From assembly GCF_024868665.1 (NCBI RefSeq), contig NC_079912.1:19410137-19474136 (forward strand): 64,000 nt of DNA, in the 5' to 3' direction. The position numbers and the translations under genes were made by a program. Source of the DNA: Triplophysa rosa. Lineage: Eukaryota > Chordata > Actinopteri > Cypriniformes > Nemacheilidae. The notes under the pieces are model-generated. The model had not been told where the DNA came from, did no database searches, and saw only the letters and a program-made list of their open reading frames with translations. This document shows positions 25,010 through 37,090 of this stretch, piece after piece (positions within the stretch are counted from its first letter, which is position 1; every line of letters begins with the position of its first letter).

Positions 25010-25260
25010 TCAGACGGCTGCCGCAGCCAGCGAGATGTATTCCCGGCTCCGTCGGCAGCAATCGGTCGCTCTGTCTTGCTCTAATTGTTTCCAGATTTGT
25101 GTTGGAGGTCAGGCCCCACAGTGCACGGCCCTGCCAAGTTTATAAACACAGCAATGTTTCCAGATGGCCAGCGGCTCCAGCCTGGCTAGCAGGTTGATTG
25201 GGTGCAGAATAATAGCAGGTGGAGAACAGACAATGAATTCCTTGACACTTTAGACCTCTC
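25010..25260. promoter_or_regulatory. Candidate conserved non-coding element / enhancer
   Basis: Repeat-free, balanced base composition. Contains an E-box (GCAGGTGG near 25216), ACAATG SOX-like sites (near 25229), CTAATTGTTT (near 25081) and TATAAACACAGC. The enhancer role is inferred from location in the snai2 desert and site content only. Confidence 0.3.
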
Positions 25261-25679
25261 TCTCTCTCTCTCACCGTCACTCAGCAGCATACAACAGCCA
25301 GTTCTTTTAAGAAATAACCATTAGAAGACGCCAGCGGTTCTCAGCGGGGTATTTACTGTGCTGAGATTTGAGGATTTCCTTTCTAATGACTCAACATTTG
25401 TAATTTATGGATCGAATGCATGCACTCATTTATTATGTTGTAATGAAGCACTGCAGGTTTCATGACACTAAATGCAGATGTATGAAAAACGAAACCAACC
25501 CTTCATTATTACATTTAAAAGTATTCAACTGTTTAACGCCGCGGGACTCTAAAGATGCCGAACTGTCTAGCACTCGCTCTCTCTCCATCTGTGAATATAT
25601 TTTGGGCGACTATAGAGCTAAACAACTGGCATACAAGCTAACAAGTTTAGAACAGGGTTGTGTATACTGAAAATATAAT

Positions 25680-26110
25680 GCAATATATTAAATAATACAT
25701 TTCCATATATTCCATATAAGTCAAGTGCTTATCTTTTATAAAAGTATGAAATGCAAAAATTCATTATTTATTATATATATATATATATACTAAAAAAGTA
25801 TTATATATAATACTTTTGCAATGTACTATAATATATTAACACTGTATTTTTCTATATATTTTTAAATATAAAAATATATATTATATTTATATATATATAA
25901 AAAGTTAAAAATATATATTTTACAGAATTTTACTTTTTAAAATATGGCCAAAAAATGTCAAATTACAGAAAAAAGATGGCAAATTGGCAATAAAATGGCA
26001 AGATAAACTATGAAAAACATGTCATTTTACCTGGAAATTTGTTATTTTACGGTATATTTTTGTTTTTTTCCCTTGAATAATTTAATGTATTATATTTTTT
26101 TATTTAATAC
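25680..26110. repeat. AT-rich low-complexity region
   Basis: Long TATATATA and TAAAAATATATAT runs plus ATGGCAAATTGGCAATAAAA-type repeats. No coding content. Confidence 0.85.
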
Positions 26111-26355
26111 ATATAGAAAAACAAACTTTCTTTGCATAATGGAGGTTTCTAAAGTATCGTATCGGAGGCTCACTGGTCACTAAATTGTTGTATAAAGTAA
26201 AGAAAGTAATAAATCTACAAGCTCTACAAGTAATTTAAACTAGTGATAAATTGCTATAATTGCTTTAAAAAGTTAAAATCGCCTACATTGCTTATTTATT
26301 TCATAATTTATTATAGTGTACATACAAAAGTAAGATTTATTGGGTAATTTTAGCG

Positions 26356-26357
26356 GA

Positions 26358-26393
<36 letters not shown>

Positions 26394-26406
26394 CAGAACG
26401 AAAGAG

Positions 26407-26445
<39 letters not shown>

Positions 26446-26454
26446 ACGAAAGAG

Positions 26455-26505
<51 letters not shown>

Positions 26506-26538
26506 GAGAAAGAAAGAAAGAGAGAAAGAAAGAAAGAG

Positions 26539-26573
<35 letters not shown>

Positions 26574-26582
26574 ACAAAAGAG

Positions 26583-26677
<95 letters not shown>

Positions 26678-26693
26678 ACGAGAAAGAAAGAAA
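26356..26693. repeat. (GAAA)n tetranucleotide array, ~340 bp
   Basis: GAAA units with GAGA, GAAC and GACA variants. The Lys/Glu-Arg and Phe/Leu-Ser ORFs across it are artefacts. Confidence 0.98.
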
Positions 26694-26699
26694 TGCCGG

Positions 26700-28260
26700 C
26701 GGTGTGTAATATTATTACAGGTATTACTCATATATTCCACACTGTATCACATTGCATGAGAATCATCTCATAGCACTCGAGTCTGTCACCATCTCATCCA
26801 GAATATTCTGTCACGAAACAGGCTTTGCACTTTAGCGTCACGCATGTCTGAAATCACCACTGAACCTATTGCTTTGTATTCTGAAAGGGGCGATTTTATC
26901 AAGGGAAGCAGATGGGAGCCGAGCGCTATCCTTTGACACACTTGTGTTTCCACACGCTCCTCAGAACGCCAGTCACAGAGCGAGTGAAGTGAAGTGGAGG
27001 GACTGGAAATGGAAAGAGATTTGAGTTGTTCCTTTCATCGACCGTGGTGTGCTACACTTGTTTCAGCCAGCCTCCCCCTCGCTCTAGTAGACTCCAGATG
27101 TGCCGTGGCTCCAGTGTGGCTGACATATACAGTAAATCGCCGTCTGAGGGCTCGTCAATCTATGGAGCAGTGATGTAGTGAGACCCGGCTCAGAGGAGCG
27201 AACGTGAGCCCAGCACCATGCACAGACACAAACCCCCCACCCACACTGATGCTCTGCTGCGGCCGCTCGGAGACCTTCAGATGATGAGAGAGGGGGGGGG
27301 GTTGTGAACTACTGTGGAGGCAGAATCGAAAAGTAAATGCCAAGAAATATTTTTGGCAAGATCCGAACAATCTGTGTGCCATGAAGATGTAGAAATCACC
27401 GAGACAAAAGTACCACGGTAATACCGCGGTTTTCTAGACTGTTTTTTTGGGTGGTAATTGGTTGAATTCGGTAATATCTCAGTATTATAAAAGAAAGAAA
27501 AAAGAAAAATCACATGACTATTATTCTAGACATGTACCCTGGTAATACCCTTGTGATCTTTAAAGTACCACAGTACCTTAACATTTTACTATGGTTGACT
27601 AGTGCCAGAAATCATGAGTGTTCGTATTCTCCATATTTCAACTAAAATGTGGTCATTTATGAATAGAAAAATATTTGCATACACTAAAGGTTTGACAATT
27701 CTTGGGACTATCAACACTCACTTCACAAACCACACAAATCACAACGCAAACGTTTAGCACGGATGCAAATTCGGTTAACTCCTCCACTCCAGTCGAACCT
27801 CGGGGAACGATCGGGACAAAGGAGCGAGAGACTGCAAAAAAACCAATGTTCTCTTTCAAACAAGACAATAAACAGAGAGAATGAGAGCGCTCGGAGGTTT
27901 CATCACTTTTATAAACACACTGGAGACTCCAGATTGACCAAGAACTGGGCCATGTGTCAATGGCCTGCAGAGCCGGCCAGAGGTTGAGGAAGAATTGTGC
28001 TGATGTTAGATAAACCTTTCAGAAAGAAGGTTCAAAGAGTCTTCACTCACTCGCTCGATGACGTCGGACGTTCATCATAATAGGAGTTAGAATAAGTGTG
28101 TGCGTTTGGGGTGTGTGTTAGTGTTACACACATAAGCTGAGTGTGATCAAGGGTCAAATGTGTGTGTGCTTGTTTGTGTCTGGATCTGTGATAAGGGCAT
28201 TTAGTCAGACTGACTCGAATCCTGGGAAAATGAGTGGGCTGGAATGTATGAAGAAACAGC
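26700..28260. other. Intergenic, no gene seen
   Basis: Mostly unique-looking. An 11-G run at 27291-27301 breaks one short ORF. No recognised protein or RNA. Confidence 0.45.
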
Positions 28261-28264
28261 ATCT

Positions 28265-28312
28265 GCGCGCACACACACTCACACACACACACGCACACAC
28301 ACACGCACACAT
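28265..28312. repeat. (CA)n microsatellite
   Basis: CACACA with GC interruptions. Confidence 0.9.
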
Positions 28313-28677
28313 ACGGCCTATTTACACTGAACCACTTCTGCATCTTGGACAAAGATTGTTATGTGATGCATTCCATTTACACTTGACCATGTGTCCGTAC
28401 AAAAACGACATGCGTCTGTTCAGAAACGCTATTAACAACTATTATGCACACTTCCCTTCAAAGACTAGGGTCATTAATGGTCGCATATTTTTACGCCTGA
28501 ACCCATCAAAACTATGGAATGACACATATGTATGGGAATTCCCAGGTAAAAAGTGCACTTCCAGAATGTAGGCCGTACTTTTATTACTAACTATACTAAA
28601 ATATATCGTTTTTGTACCTCTATTCATGGTGTCTCGAAAGTCCGTCTTACAAAAACTAAAAACTCATTTTTGGCATG

Positions 28678-28870
28678 AAAAAGGGACAGTTCACCCGGAA
28701 AAATCATTGTTCCAAATCTGCATAAATGTCTTATTTGGGAGATATTTGGAAGAATGTTTGTAACCAAACAGTTCTTGGCCCCCATTGACTCCCATAGTAG
28801 AAAAATGACAATGGTAGTCAAAAGTGCCCCAGAACTGCTTGCTTTCCTACATTCTTCAAAATATCTTTAA
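28678..28870. mobile_element. TTAAAGGGATAGTTCACC-family MITE, one-ended
   Basis: Starts AAAGGGACAGTTCACCCGG. Contains AGATATTTGGAAGAATGTTT, CCCCCATTGACTCCCATAGT and AGTGCCCCAGAACTG, the sub-family also seen at 38509 and 51585. The second terminus is missing. Confidence 0.8.
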
Positions 28871-29079
28871 ATATCTTTAAATTATTTTAAATGTAGACGG
28901 GCAGCAGGTGCGCGCAAATAGAGGGCGACACGGTCGCACATTTTTCTAGGCGCGCATCGAGATGGAAATAGTTCAACTTTTCGGAGTGCCGCGGAGTCCT
29001 CTACTAAAAAAACATTTAAATAAAATAACATTTGAAAAAGTCTGCAAGTGTATGAAGTCTAGTTTTAGAAAAAATCTCT

Positions 29080-29200
29080 TCAGATTTTACAAGTCTTGTA
29101 ATGTAATCCAGCCATAAATTGATACTTGAAATAACAACTGAGAACTCCATCAAATCTCCTGAGCTGTAAAAGTGCAACCTCTGAGCAATCGTTTCTTCCT
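29080..29200 (+). mobile_element. Dispersed repeat R-A, 3' fragment
   Basis: GAACTCCATCAAATCTCCTG followed by AGCTGTAAAAGTGCAACC matches 9350-9390. Confidence 0.55.
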
Positions 29201-29469
29201 TTGGCTTTGGGTACAAAACTAATTCCAGACATTCAAATTTCAGACATTTCGAAGCATTAAGTTCAAATGAAATAACATTTAAATGACTCAGTTTGTAAGT
29301 GAAACATTTGTCTAAAGTGACCCTAAACTTTGCTGAACAACAAATGTTTGGCATGAATGCATCATCTTTTTATTGAATGCATTCTTTGCTTTTATGATCA
29401 AACAGCTGTCTAAAAAGCAAAAACTTGTGCCCATGTGTCCCCTTAATCTACACCATACAGGCTAGGTGC

Positions 29470-30320
29470 CTTTCAAAAACGTTCATGAATATGAATGCAT
29501 GGAAATGCAGAGATCGGTGCCAGGAATTGTACCCGTAAATGTTCTACAAATGTGTGTGTGTGTGGATGGCTGCGGTTCAAACCCTCGTCCTCCTCACGCT
29601 GACAGAATGCGGTTGGAGAAATGTGTCGCCAACTTCCTGTGGAATCCCCGCTCTCCAGCGCACATATTTTGGGGCTGTGAGAGTATGCGAGTAACCGACC
29701 CAGGCGTCAGCGAGCGGATTATTTTCACTGACCCGAGTCTGTCTCCTGCGGCGCCTCTGACTGCGCGTGTGTGAGAAACTGAGAGACAGACGCCTCAGAA
29801 ACACACAAGTGAGACTTCAGAGAGACAGAAAAGGATAAGGGTGTGTGGAGAGGAGAGAGGAGGAGACGAGAGGAAAAAGAAAAGGAGGAGAAGATGTTTG
29901 GGGGATGAACGAGAGAGCGGCCGATGTGGCTCCAGGAAGGCGGCCGACTCGGGCAGGTTGATGAATGTCTCGGGTTCAAGAATCGCTGCCACCCAGAGCT
30001 CGCGAGGGCCGGCCACAATGACTTACAGTCTCCTAAACCAAACCGCCAGCCCTCCTATCCCGTTCCAAACTATCCCATACACACACACGCAACCCACCAA
30101 TCCACAAACACCGTGTGTCTATCCAAAGACTCTCTCTCTCTCTCAACACCCCGGCCTCATAACTCACACAAACTCACTGATTCTTCCTCTTCTTTTGCTA
30201 TATATAAAACACACACACATCGCTCCACAATATACTTCAGCAGCGTGCTCGTGTCATGTGACGGGGTAAATACTGAAGTGTGTGTGTGTGCGTGCGTGCG
30301 TGTGCGTGTGTGTTAGGCAG
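29470..30320. other. GC-richer intergenic island, no convincing gene
   Basis: 29560-30020 is CG-richer than its surroundings and purine-rich at 29830-29930. An open frame at 29841-30269 is low in complexity and runs into CT and CA repeats, so it is not called. Ends in a GT tract at 30277-30312. Could be regulatory. Confidence 0.4.
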
Positions 30321-30883
30321 CCATGAGGCTTGAATCTCCTACAGGCTAAAATGTTTGACGTTTGGACATTAACAAAGAGTTTCTTGGCGGTCGAATAAAT
30401 AAAGGGTTTATTATTCATGATGGCGACTCTGTAAATAAAACAGGTGTACCATGCAAAGAATGTGGAAAGCTGATGGCAAAACTCAAGAATCTCCTTGATG
30501 CTGACGAGTCGTGCAAAGCATCAAACACATGAAAGGAAGAATAGAAATAAGGTCTGAAACAGACTCATTTCCAGACCGGTTCTATTCTTCAGCTCCCAGA
30601 TCTGCTTCATACAAACACCTGGAGTGACAAATCATGTTGTTATGTGTCAAAGCTGATCCGAGATCAACTCCGAGGCCACATATTCTCATCTCAAGCATGC
30701 AAAATTGTTGGTCAGGAAATAATCATAATTTGAGTAAAAAAGGAATATTAACAAATATTGCAAAAGTATTAGTTTGAAATGTTCAGATATTTTTGTTGTA
30801 GTTTTTTTTACTATTTGTATAAGTTTTACTAAAATACTATGGTAAAAAATTGTTTCTATGGCAAAATGATGGTTCATTTGTAC

Positions 30884-31217
30884 GGCTGTCAAACGATTAA
30901 TCGCGATTAATCGCATCCATAATAAAAGTTTGTGTTTACATAATGTTTGTCTGTGTACTGAGCATATTAATTTTGTATTTGTAAAAACATATACATGCAT
31001 GCATATATTTAAGGAAATATAAAAATGAATAAACATTTATATGTAATTTAAATTATTGGTAAAAATAAATGAATACAGGTAAATAAAGATGTCCTAAATA
31101 TGTAGGTTTATGCGTTCATAAATGCAACGTTATATGCACAGAACACAGACGTATATTATGTAAACACAAACGTTCATTATAGATGCGATTAATCACGATT
31201 AATCGTTTGACAGCCCT
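30884..31217. mobile_element. MITE with long terminal inverted repeats (GGCTGTCAAACGATTAATCG)
   Basis: The left end GGCTGTCAAACGATTAATCG and the right end, read in reverse complement, are the same 20 bases. Similarity continues through TTTGTGTTTACATAAT for about 90 bp on each side. The interior is AT-rich and non-coding. The superfamily could not be fixed because the flanking duplication is unclear. Confidence 0.85.
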
Positions 31218-32479
31218 ACTAATTTGTTGTTATCATGGTAAGGTAAGCATGTTTTCTTGGTTTTAGTTGTAGTAAAACCATGGCTAATTATCGTAAGAGT
31301 CTGCAGGGTTACATCCATCAAATTGTTAAATAAAAGGAAATTCTGATTAAATTCATACACGGTCACACTACACAAATGTACAAAAATCTTTGGCTTTTTC
31401 TTTTGTGTTGTTTTCACAAGGTTTAATGTACAGGATTCTGTTATTGTGTTTCCATTTCAGATTTATCCCTTGCAAATTTTCACATAAAAAACAAACTGTG
31501 GTTGATCATTTTACATGTCGGTCAGACAGACACTTACTTTATAAAACTACAATATGCACCAGACATGCCAAAACAACATTATGCCAAAAGTCTTGTAAGA
31601 TTAGACCATGAAAAGCACAAATCTTTTCACTTTCAGAAACATCTGATTCTGCATTTCAAAACCAAAAATATCCACGGACAGGTTAGAAATGTGATCGCAA
31701 TTCTCTCTGGGTTCGATGCTCTCTCTGTGGCCCTGTTACCCTAAAACATGCTCCGTTACCACTGTCCTGACCAACAGTCGCTTACAATAAACCATTTAGT
31801 ATGAATAACAGCATTTACCTTCAGCTTGGGATTGAGTTATGCATCATTAAGATGCTTATAAAAGCAGACTGTAATAGTTTGCGGAAAGCAGCGGTGTCAT
31901 AAACCAGACTCCCTGTTGCGCCTACAAATTGTACACCTCTCTCACTTATTATCCTTTGGCCACGAACATCCCAATTATTTTTACTTGGGTTACGTGATCC
32001 CTACCTCTGTTTGGCACTTATTGAGGGTGGCAATAAAATTATACACGGAGAGAGCCACAGAATGAGTCTTTAAAAAGTACTATGGTATTACCATAGTACA
32101 AGGAGGGAAATAGATGGTACGATAGATAGTATTTTACAGACATAATATTAGAATGTACTGTACAATTTACTACTGTGTGCTTCAAAGAAACACTGAATAT
32201 CCCACAACTACTTGATTTAACACACCAACACACATTCAAATTCAAAAGCGTCATTGATCCAATCACATGAAAAGTGATGAATTCTTAGCAAAAAGTTAAT
32301 GAGTATGTAGCTAAAAACTACCACAATGGTCATTTAAAAAAACTGAGACCTGGATAATTCATGATACATAGCAGCAACCCATTTCCAGAGCGCCTGGGTG
32401 TGCCTCGTGGGGGGTAAACGTCTTTACGCGCAGTCTGAAAGTGTCTCCAAATAATCATCTGACAACACAGAGCAGTTGT

Positions 32480-33020
32480 TCAAAGGCGGCTTTCATGGTA
32501 AAGATCCTCTCTCATGTCCACCCCCCTCGAACCATCTCTCTTGTCCTTTCTCTGACTTCATCTCACCCCTTCACCCCCGACACGCATGCATTCCACGCTG
32601 CACGCTGTGAAAAGCAGGCCTGTTTGTGTGGCACGGCCCCGGCGGCAGACTCTGTCACGTTTACAAGCCGTTCCGCCAGCCCCCGCTGTGAGCCCGTCTC
32701 CAAGCCCCCTCTCCCAAATGACCTATCAAACACTCGCCTCTCACACCCGCTCGACCTTAACAGCTCACATGAGATCTCTAATTGTGCCATTGAGAGCTAA
32801 ATGTGCTCTTTTGTGATGGCCGCCCTTAGATCAGGAGCTCTAATTGGTTCCCTGTATCTATTTCCACTGCGAGGGATGCGGGATGGTAAAAGCCGAATTT
32901 ACTGCGTTAATGTTTTGTGTAGGTGCCTTTCGCCGGGACTTACGTGTGGAAATTAGGATGTGTGTTTAATTGTGATGTGCTAAGTGTGTTTGTTTAATGG
33001 GTTGTGGATATTTCACAACA
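32480..33020. promoter_or_regulatory. Candidate conserved non-coding element / enhancer
   Basis: Repeat-free and of high complexity. The core at 32755-32900 has several homeodomain-like sites (TCTAATTGTGCC, CTCTAATTGGTTCC), GATGGCCGCCC and TTTAATTGTG further on. This is typical enhancer-like composition. No coding frame makes sense on either strand. Confidence 0.4.
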
Positions 33021-33085
33021 TACGGAGTGAGGGTTTAGAAGATGCCTTGCTGATCTGCTAGTGCGGGGTGAACGTCCGTTACCAA

Positions 33086-33640
33086 ACACCAAAGTAAACA
33101 CACCAAAGTAACAACTAAAACAACGTAACAAATTAAACAAAGTAACAAATTAAACAAAGTAACAAGTAAAAACAAATTAACAAATTAAACAATGTAACAA
33201 GTAAAAACAATGTAACAAATTAAACAAAGTAACAAGTAAAAACAATGTAACAAATTAAACAAAGTAACAAATAAAAACAATGTAACAAATTAAACAAAGT
33301 AACAAGTAAAAACAACGTAACAAAATAACAAATAAAAACAACGTAACAAATAAAACAAAGCAACAAATAAAAACAACGTAACAAATTAAACAAAGTAACA
33401 AGTAAAAACAACATCACAAATTAAACAAAGCAACAAATAAAAACAACGTAACAAATTAAACAAAGTAACAAATAAAAACAACGTAACAAATTAAACAAAG
33501 AAACAAGTAAAAACAACGTAACAAATAAAACAAAGCAACAAGTAAAAACAACGTAACAAATTAAACAAAGTAACAAATAAAAACAAAGTAACAACTAAAA
33601 CAATGTAACAAACAAAATAACAAATTAAACAAAGTCACAT
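33086..33640 (+). repeat. A-rich minisatellite, ~35-bp unit
   Basis: About 15 units of the type AACAAATTAAACAAAGTAAC / AAGTAAAAACAATGT, some shortened. It has no unique spacers and is not a CRISPR array. Confidence 0.92.
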
Positions 33641-33670
33641 TGTTACATACTGATAAAATATGTATAGCTC

Positions 33671-33722
33671 GTATGCACTGCAAGGTACTTTGCATAAAAG
33701 CGTCTACCAAACACATAAATGT
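33671..33722 (+). mobile_element. L2-type 3' tail, diverged
   Basis: GCATAAAAGCGTCTACCAAA followed by CACATAAATGTA matches the tail at 11491. Confidence 0.6.
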
Positions 33723-34377
33723 ACTGTAAAACACAGTATCTATGTGAACTCAACTTTTCACTGTGGTCATTAAAACCACTGTAAGATTGATGAAGCATCA
33801 ATGCACCAATATCCTGATCTGAAAGAATTACGCATGTTGTTTGGCTCCATGTGAAGTTGGACAAATATAGAGAAGCTGTGCCTGCACCGGCCGTAAAGCA
33901 ACATTCTCCGGGTCAAAGGTCAAATGTGTAGAGCTCAGAGAGGTGCCAACAGATGAGCTTAACTCGTGATATACAGTGAGACCTGACACTTAACACGTTC
34001 ACTAAATAAATGACAACAGCACAGAAAGGTCACCAAAATAAAACCAGATAAAACACTTACAGCATTAAATATATTGTTTATTTTCTAGTAAAAAATATTT
34101 AAAACTTCTTAAACTACGATACTTTTACATAACAAGAAAAACCTAATATATTTATTCTTGTTTCATGAAAGAAAATATAAGAAATAGGTAAGTTTATGTT
34201 TAAAACAAAATTGTAAATTAAATCTACAGTAAATGACTGGCAAAACTACAGCAAAGTTTTACAGTGTAGTACTTTTATAATTGAATATAATTTTAATGTT
34301 TTAAAATGTAACAAGAAAAGTGTTGTGGACACATAGATACAACAGGTAAAGATAAAACAGACACTTGTACATTACAT

Positions 34378-34525
34378 CTAAATGTAATCAAAAAGTAGTC
34401 CGATTTCATTACAATAATTGTGTAATCTAAGGGATTACATTACTGACTACAAATCTTGTCATGTAGTTTGTAATCAGTGACTGATTATAATTCCGAAGGA
34501 ATCTACCCAGCTCTGATTACAAGCA
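34378..34525. repeat. GTAATC/GATTAC-rich dispersed repeat
   Basis: AATGTAATCAAAAAGTAGTC and AGCTCTGATTAC on opposite ends with TGTAATCAGTGACTGATTA inside. Resembles common fish MITE sequence. Confidence 0.45.
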
Positions 34526-35107
34526 TAACAACTGTGTGAAAGTGAAAAGTTGAATTGAATTGTGTTTTATGACGTGTTCTTGACGCTGATGTGCCAATAA
34601 CTGTCATGGATTCATCGCATGATCCTCACGCTGCACAGCACAATGTTCTGTTACTTTTTACAAATCAGCCACTATATCTTATGAATAAAGGCATTAAAAG
34701 TATACTGAAGATATCACACAACCTCATAAGCCTATGTTCCTCTTTGGCTTTACCAACAGCGTGTACATGAGCTTCACAGGTTTGTACAAAACCCAATATA
34801 CAGTATCTAAGTATTAATATACAACTTTCTGAGACTGAGAAGGCAAAAAGTGGACAACTGCTTTTTTGAACTGCTTTTGAAAACCTTGTAAAAAGACGAA
34901 TGTGTACTTGTTAGGAAACCTTTCTGAGAAACAACATTTCAACATTACCAGAAGTAAATGTGCTGGGCTTGTAACTCAGTTAAAGCAGGAAAGAGGTAAA
35001 GATGGAGATTAAAATCTCTGACTGTGATTCTATGATTCTACAGTCTCAAGATTTACACCAGGCACACAATGAAACAGATAAAAAAAACACAGAAGACCAG
35101 TTATCAA

Positions 35108-35178
35108 GACCCAGGACACCATAGCAACACCTTAGTAACCACCTAGAATCCCTAAGCAACCACATAGAAACATGCTAA
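35108..35178 (-). repeat. GGTTGCTAAGGTGTT-type short repeat (inverted)
   Basis: CATAGCAACACCTTAGTAAC and CACCTAGAATCCCTAAGCAA are the reverse complement of the motif at 11575. Confidence 0.6.
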
Positions 35179-35218
35179 AATCACACATATGACCTTTTAC
35201 ATTTAGATAAAGACAATG

Positions 35219-36140
35219 GGGCTCATTTATCAATCTAGAAACGAGCGCAGAAATGGTCTTACGACAGGGTTTACGTGTGATTCATCAAACATTCGTATAC
35301 ATCGTACGAATGATCGTACCTTGATGAATGCGGCGGCTGAAATCAGAATTTATATATCACGCCCCTATAAATTCAGGGTGTAGACGCCTCACCCCTAGAT
35401 TTTGTGACATAGAGAAACGTAATCCGGCCAAAAAGAGGAACTTTTCCGATTTAGAAATTAAAGTTTAACCTTGAAAAGGGGATTCAAAGGAAGTAAAAAA
35501 AACAGTTTGGAAAGAGGTCGCTATGGTCAACAGCGTTGGTGTCGTGAACCGAACTCCAGCTGAGGTTTGTATTTTTTATTGGATATTTATGTTTTGTAAA
35601 TATGAGCGCAAATATTTTATTTTATTTTATTATTAATGTTTCACTATTATTTTTACACTGAAAGTATTGTTGTTGCCTTAAATTAGTTTGGTTGTATAAT
35701 GCATTTGAATTTAAACAAATTAATCTGACTTCAGTCTTGAAAAACTTTAAGTTACATTAATGTGTTAATGTAAAAACGCATGTAGATATAATTTACTGAT
35801 CATTTTAGGGCGCAATTATGGAACAATGTTTATATGTAAATGTTTTTATACAGTTTTCTTCATTTAGCCTAGGTGAAGAAAAGAGAGACAGATGCATGTT
35901 TCTAAGCAGGATTAAGGTTTCAAATCTAATGCTGCTAATCTTGCATTTCAGGCTGCTTAAATCAAGGACGCGCAGTTTTATGTTTGCTTCATTTATTTTT
36001 TTCTCTTTCAGATCTGTCAGAGGCAGGACCAGTGGTCTTCGGCCCCACAAACTGGCCTGGAACCCGCCACACAAAGCCAGGCAACCTCGAGCTGTGACCC
36101 AGTGCGCGTCGTCCACCCCATCCAACATCACAGATCGCAC
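35219..36140 (+). pseudogene. Remnant of a PIF/Harbinger-type element with Myb/SANT-like protein fragment
   Basis: 35219 begins GGGCTCATTTATCAATC, an end type seen in fish Harbinger elements. From about 35432 one frame reads KKRNFSDLEIKV, two stops, then KKTVWKEVAMVNSVGVVNRT and PAEV, ending at a GT that looks like a donor. The spacing of W, VA, VN, VG and RT-x-x-E matches the Myb/SANT-like DNA-binding domain that accompanies Harbinger transposases. In-frame stops make it a pseudogene. A CTCTTTCAG acceptor-like site near 36011 and following open frame may be its second exon. No DDE transposase and no matching right end were found. Confidence 0.45.
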
Positions 36141-36984
36141 AAATAAAAAACATCATGCGTGTTTTCTGTTTTCATTCAAATGCATATTTGTTAAACAAAG
36201 TAGCCATCACCTTGCAAATAGGTAAACTTACCCATTGCTTGTAATTGATTTTTGTAGGTTTTTAAATGTTTTACTTTTAATTGTGCATTTTAATTGGGGT
36301 AAATTATCTTAGAAGTAAACAAAAACAAAAGCACCCGTTAACCTTGTAATTTCAATTCATCCTGCATCCAGAATTGCATTTCTTGGTACCTACATCACTT
36401 ACACTTGAAAAGAGCCACCCACGCAATTGTAATGCATTAAAAATGATAATGCAAACTTTTACATTTGGCAGAAAAGTATCCATCCAGTGCATACTGGGAA
36501 ATCTCATCTGGCATACTGAGGGTTTGGACACCTTATTTTGCATACTGATTTTCGCATACTATACAGGATAGAAGTAGGACAAATCAGATGCAGAGATTGT
36601 AAAAGTCATAATATTCAGCCAGACGGAGAGAAGGGGCACAAGCACAACATGACGTCAAATTTAAGTAGAACAGAATTAGTCATGACGGCACCAGTAACTA
36701 ATGCTGAAATGGTGAGATTCCTTTTATAGTCATCCAGCGAGCAGCAATCCAACGTCTGGCCCCTTCCTCATAATTACAGGCCATTTACAAATTTAGGTGC
36801 AACTTCAGCAAGAACGTGGGCCAGGGTTTTGCTTTTATCAAACTTTGAAAAGCCTAGAGAAGCTAAGACTCCAGCAGTTTTGACAGAGGAGAACCTGAGC
36901 GAATCTTCTTTACGTATAACCCAAATTTATACATATCAATCACATCAGGATTACCATTTTTTATATTAAGCTGGAACCATATCT

Positions 36985-37090
36985 ACTAGAACATATCGGC
37001 ATGGCTGTTTCAACCCATGTTTGGGTCAAATATGGACATTTTCTGTTACATTTTACCCAATCATGAACTGTAACCCCAAATTTGCTGCAC
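36985..37090. repeat. CAACCCATG/TTGGGTCAAATATGG repeat
   Basis: Begins TTTCAACCCATGTTTGGGTC. A second copy at 47084-47155 shares CAACCCATGGTTGGGTCAAA. Confidence 0.6.

Noticed and set aside
26273..26759. Open frames of Lys/Glu/Arg (+) and Phe/Leu/Ser (-)
   Set aside because: Pure products of the GAAA tetranucleotide array.
29841..30269. 142-codon open frame on the + strand
   Set aside because: Composition follows purine-rich, then CT/CA-rich DNA; the opposite strand is equally open.
33086..33640. Possible CRISPR-like regular repeats
   Set aside because: Units abut with no unique spacers; this is a eukaryotic A-rich minisatellite in a vertebrate genome.
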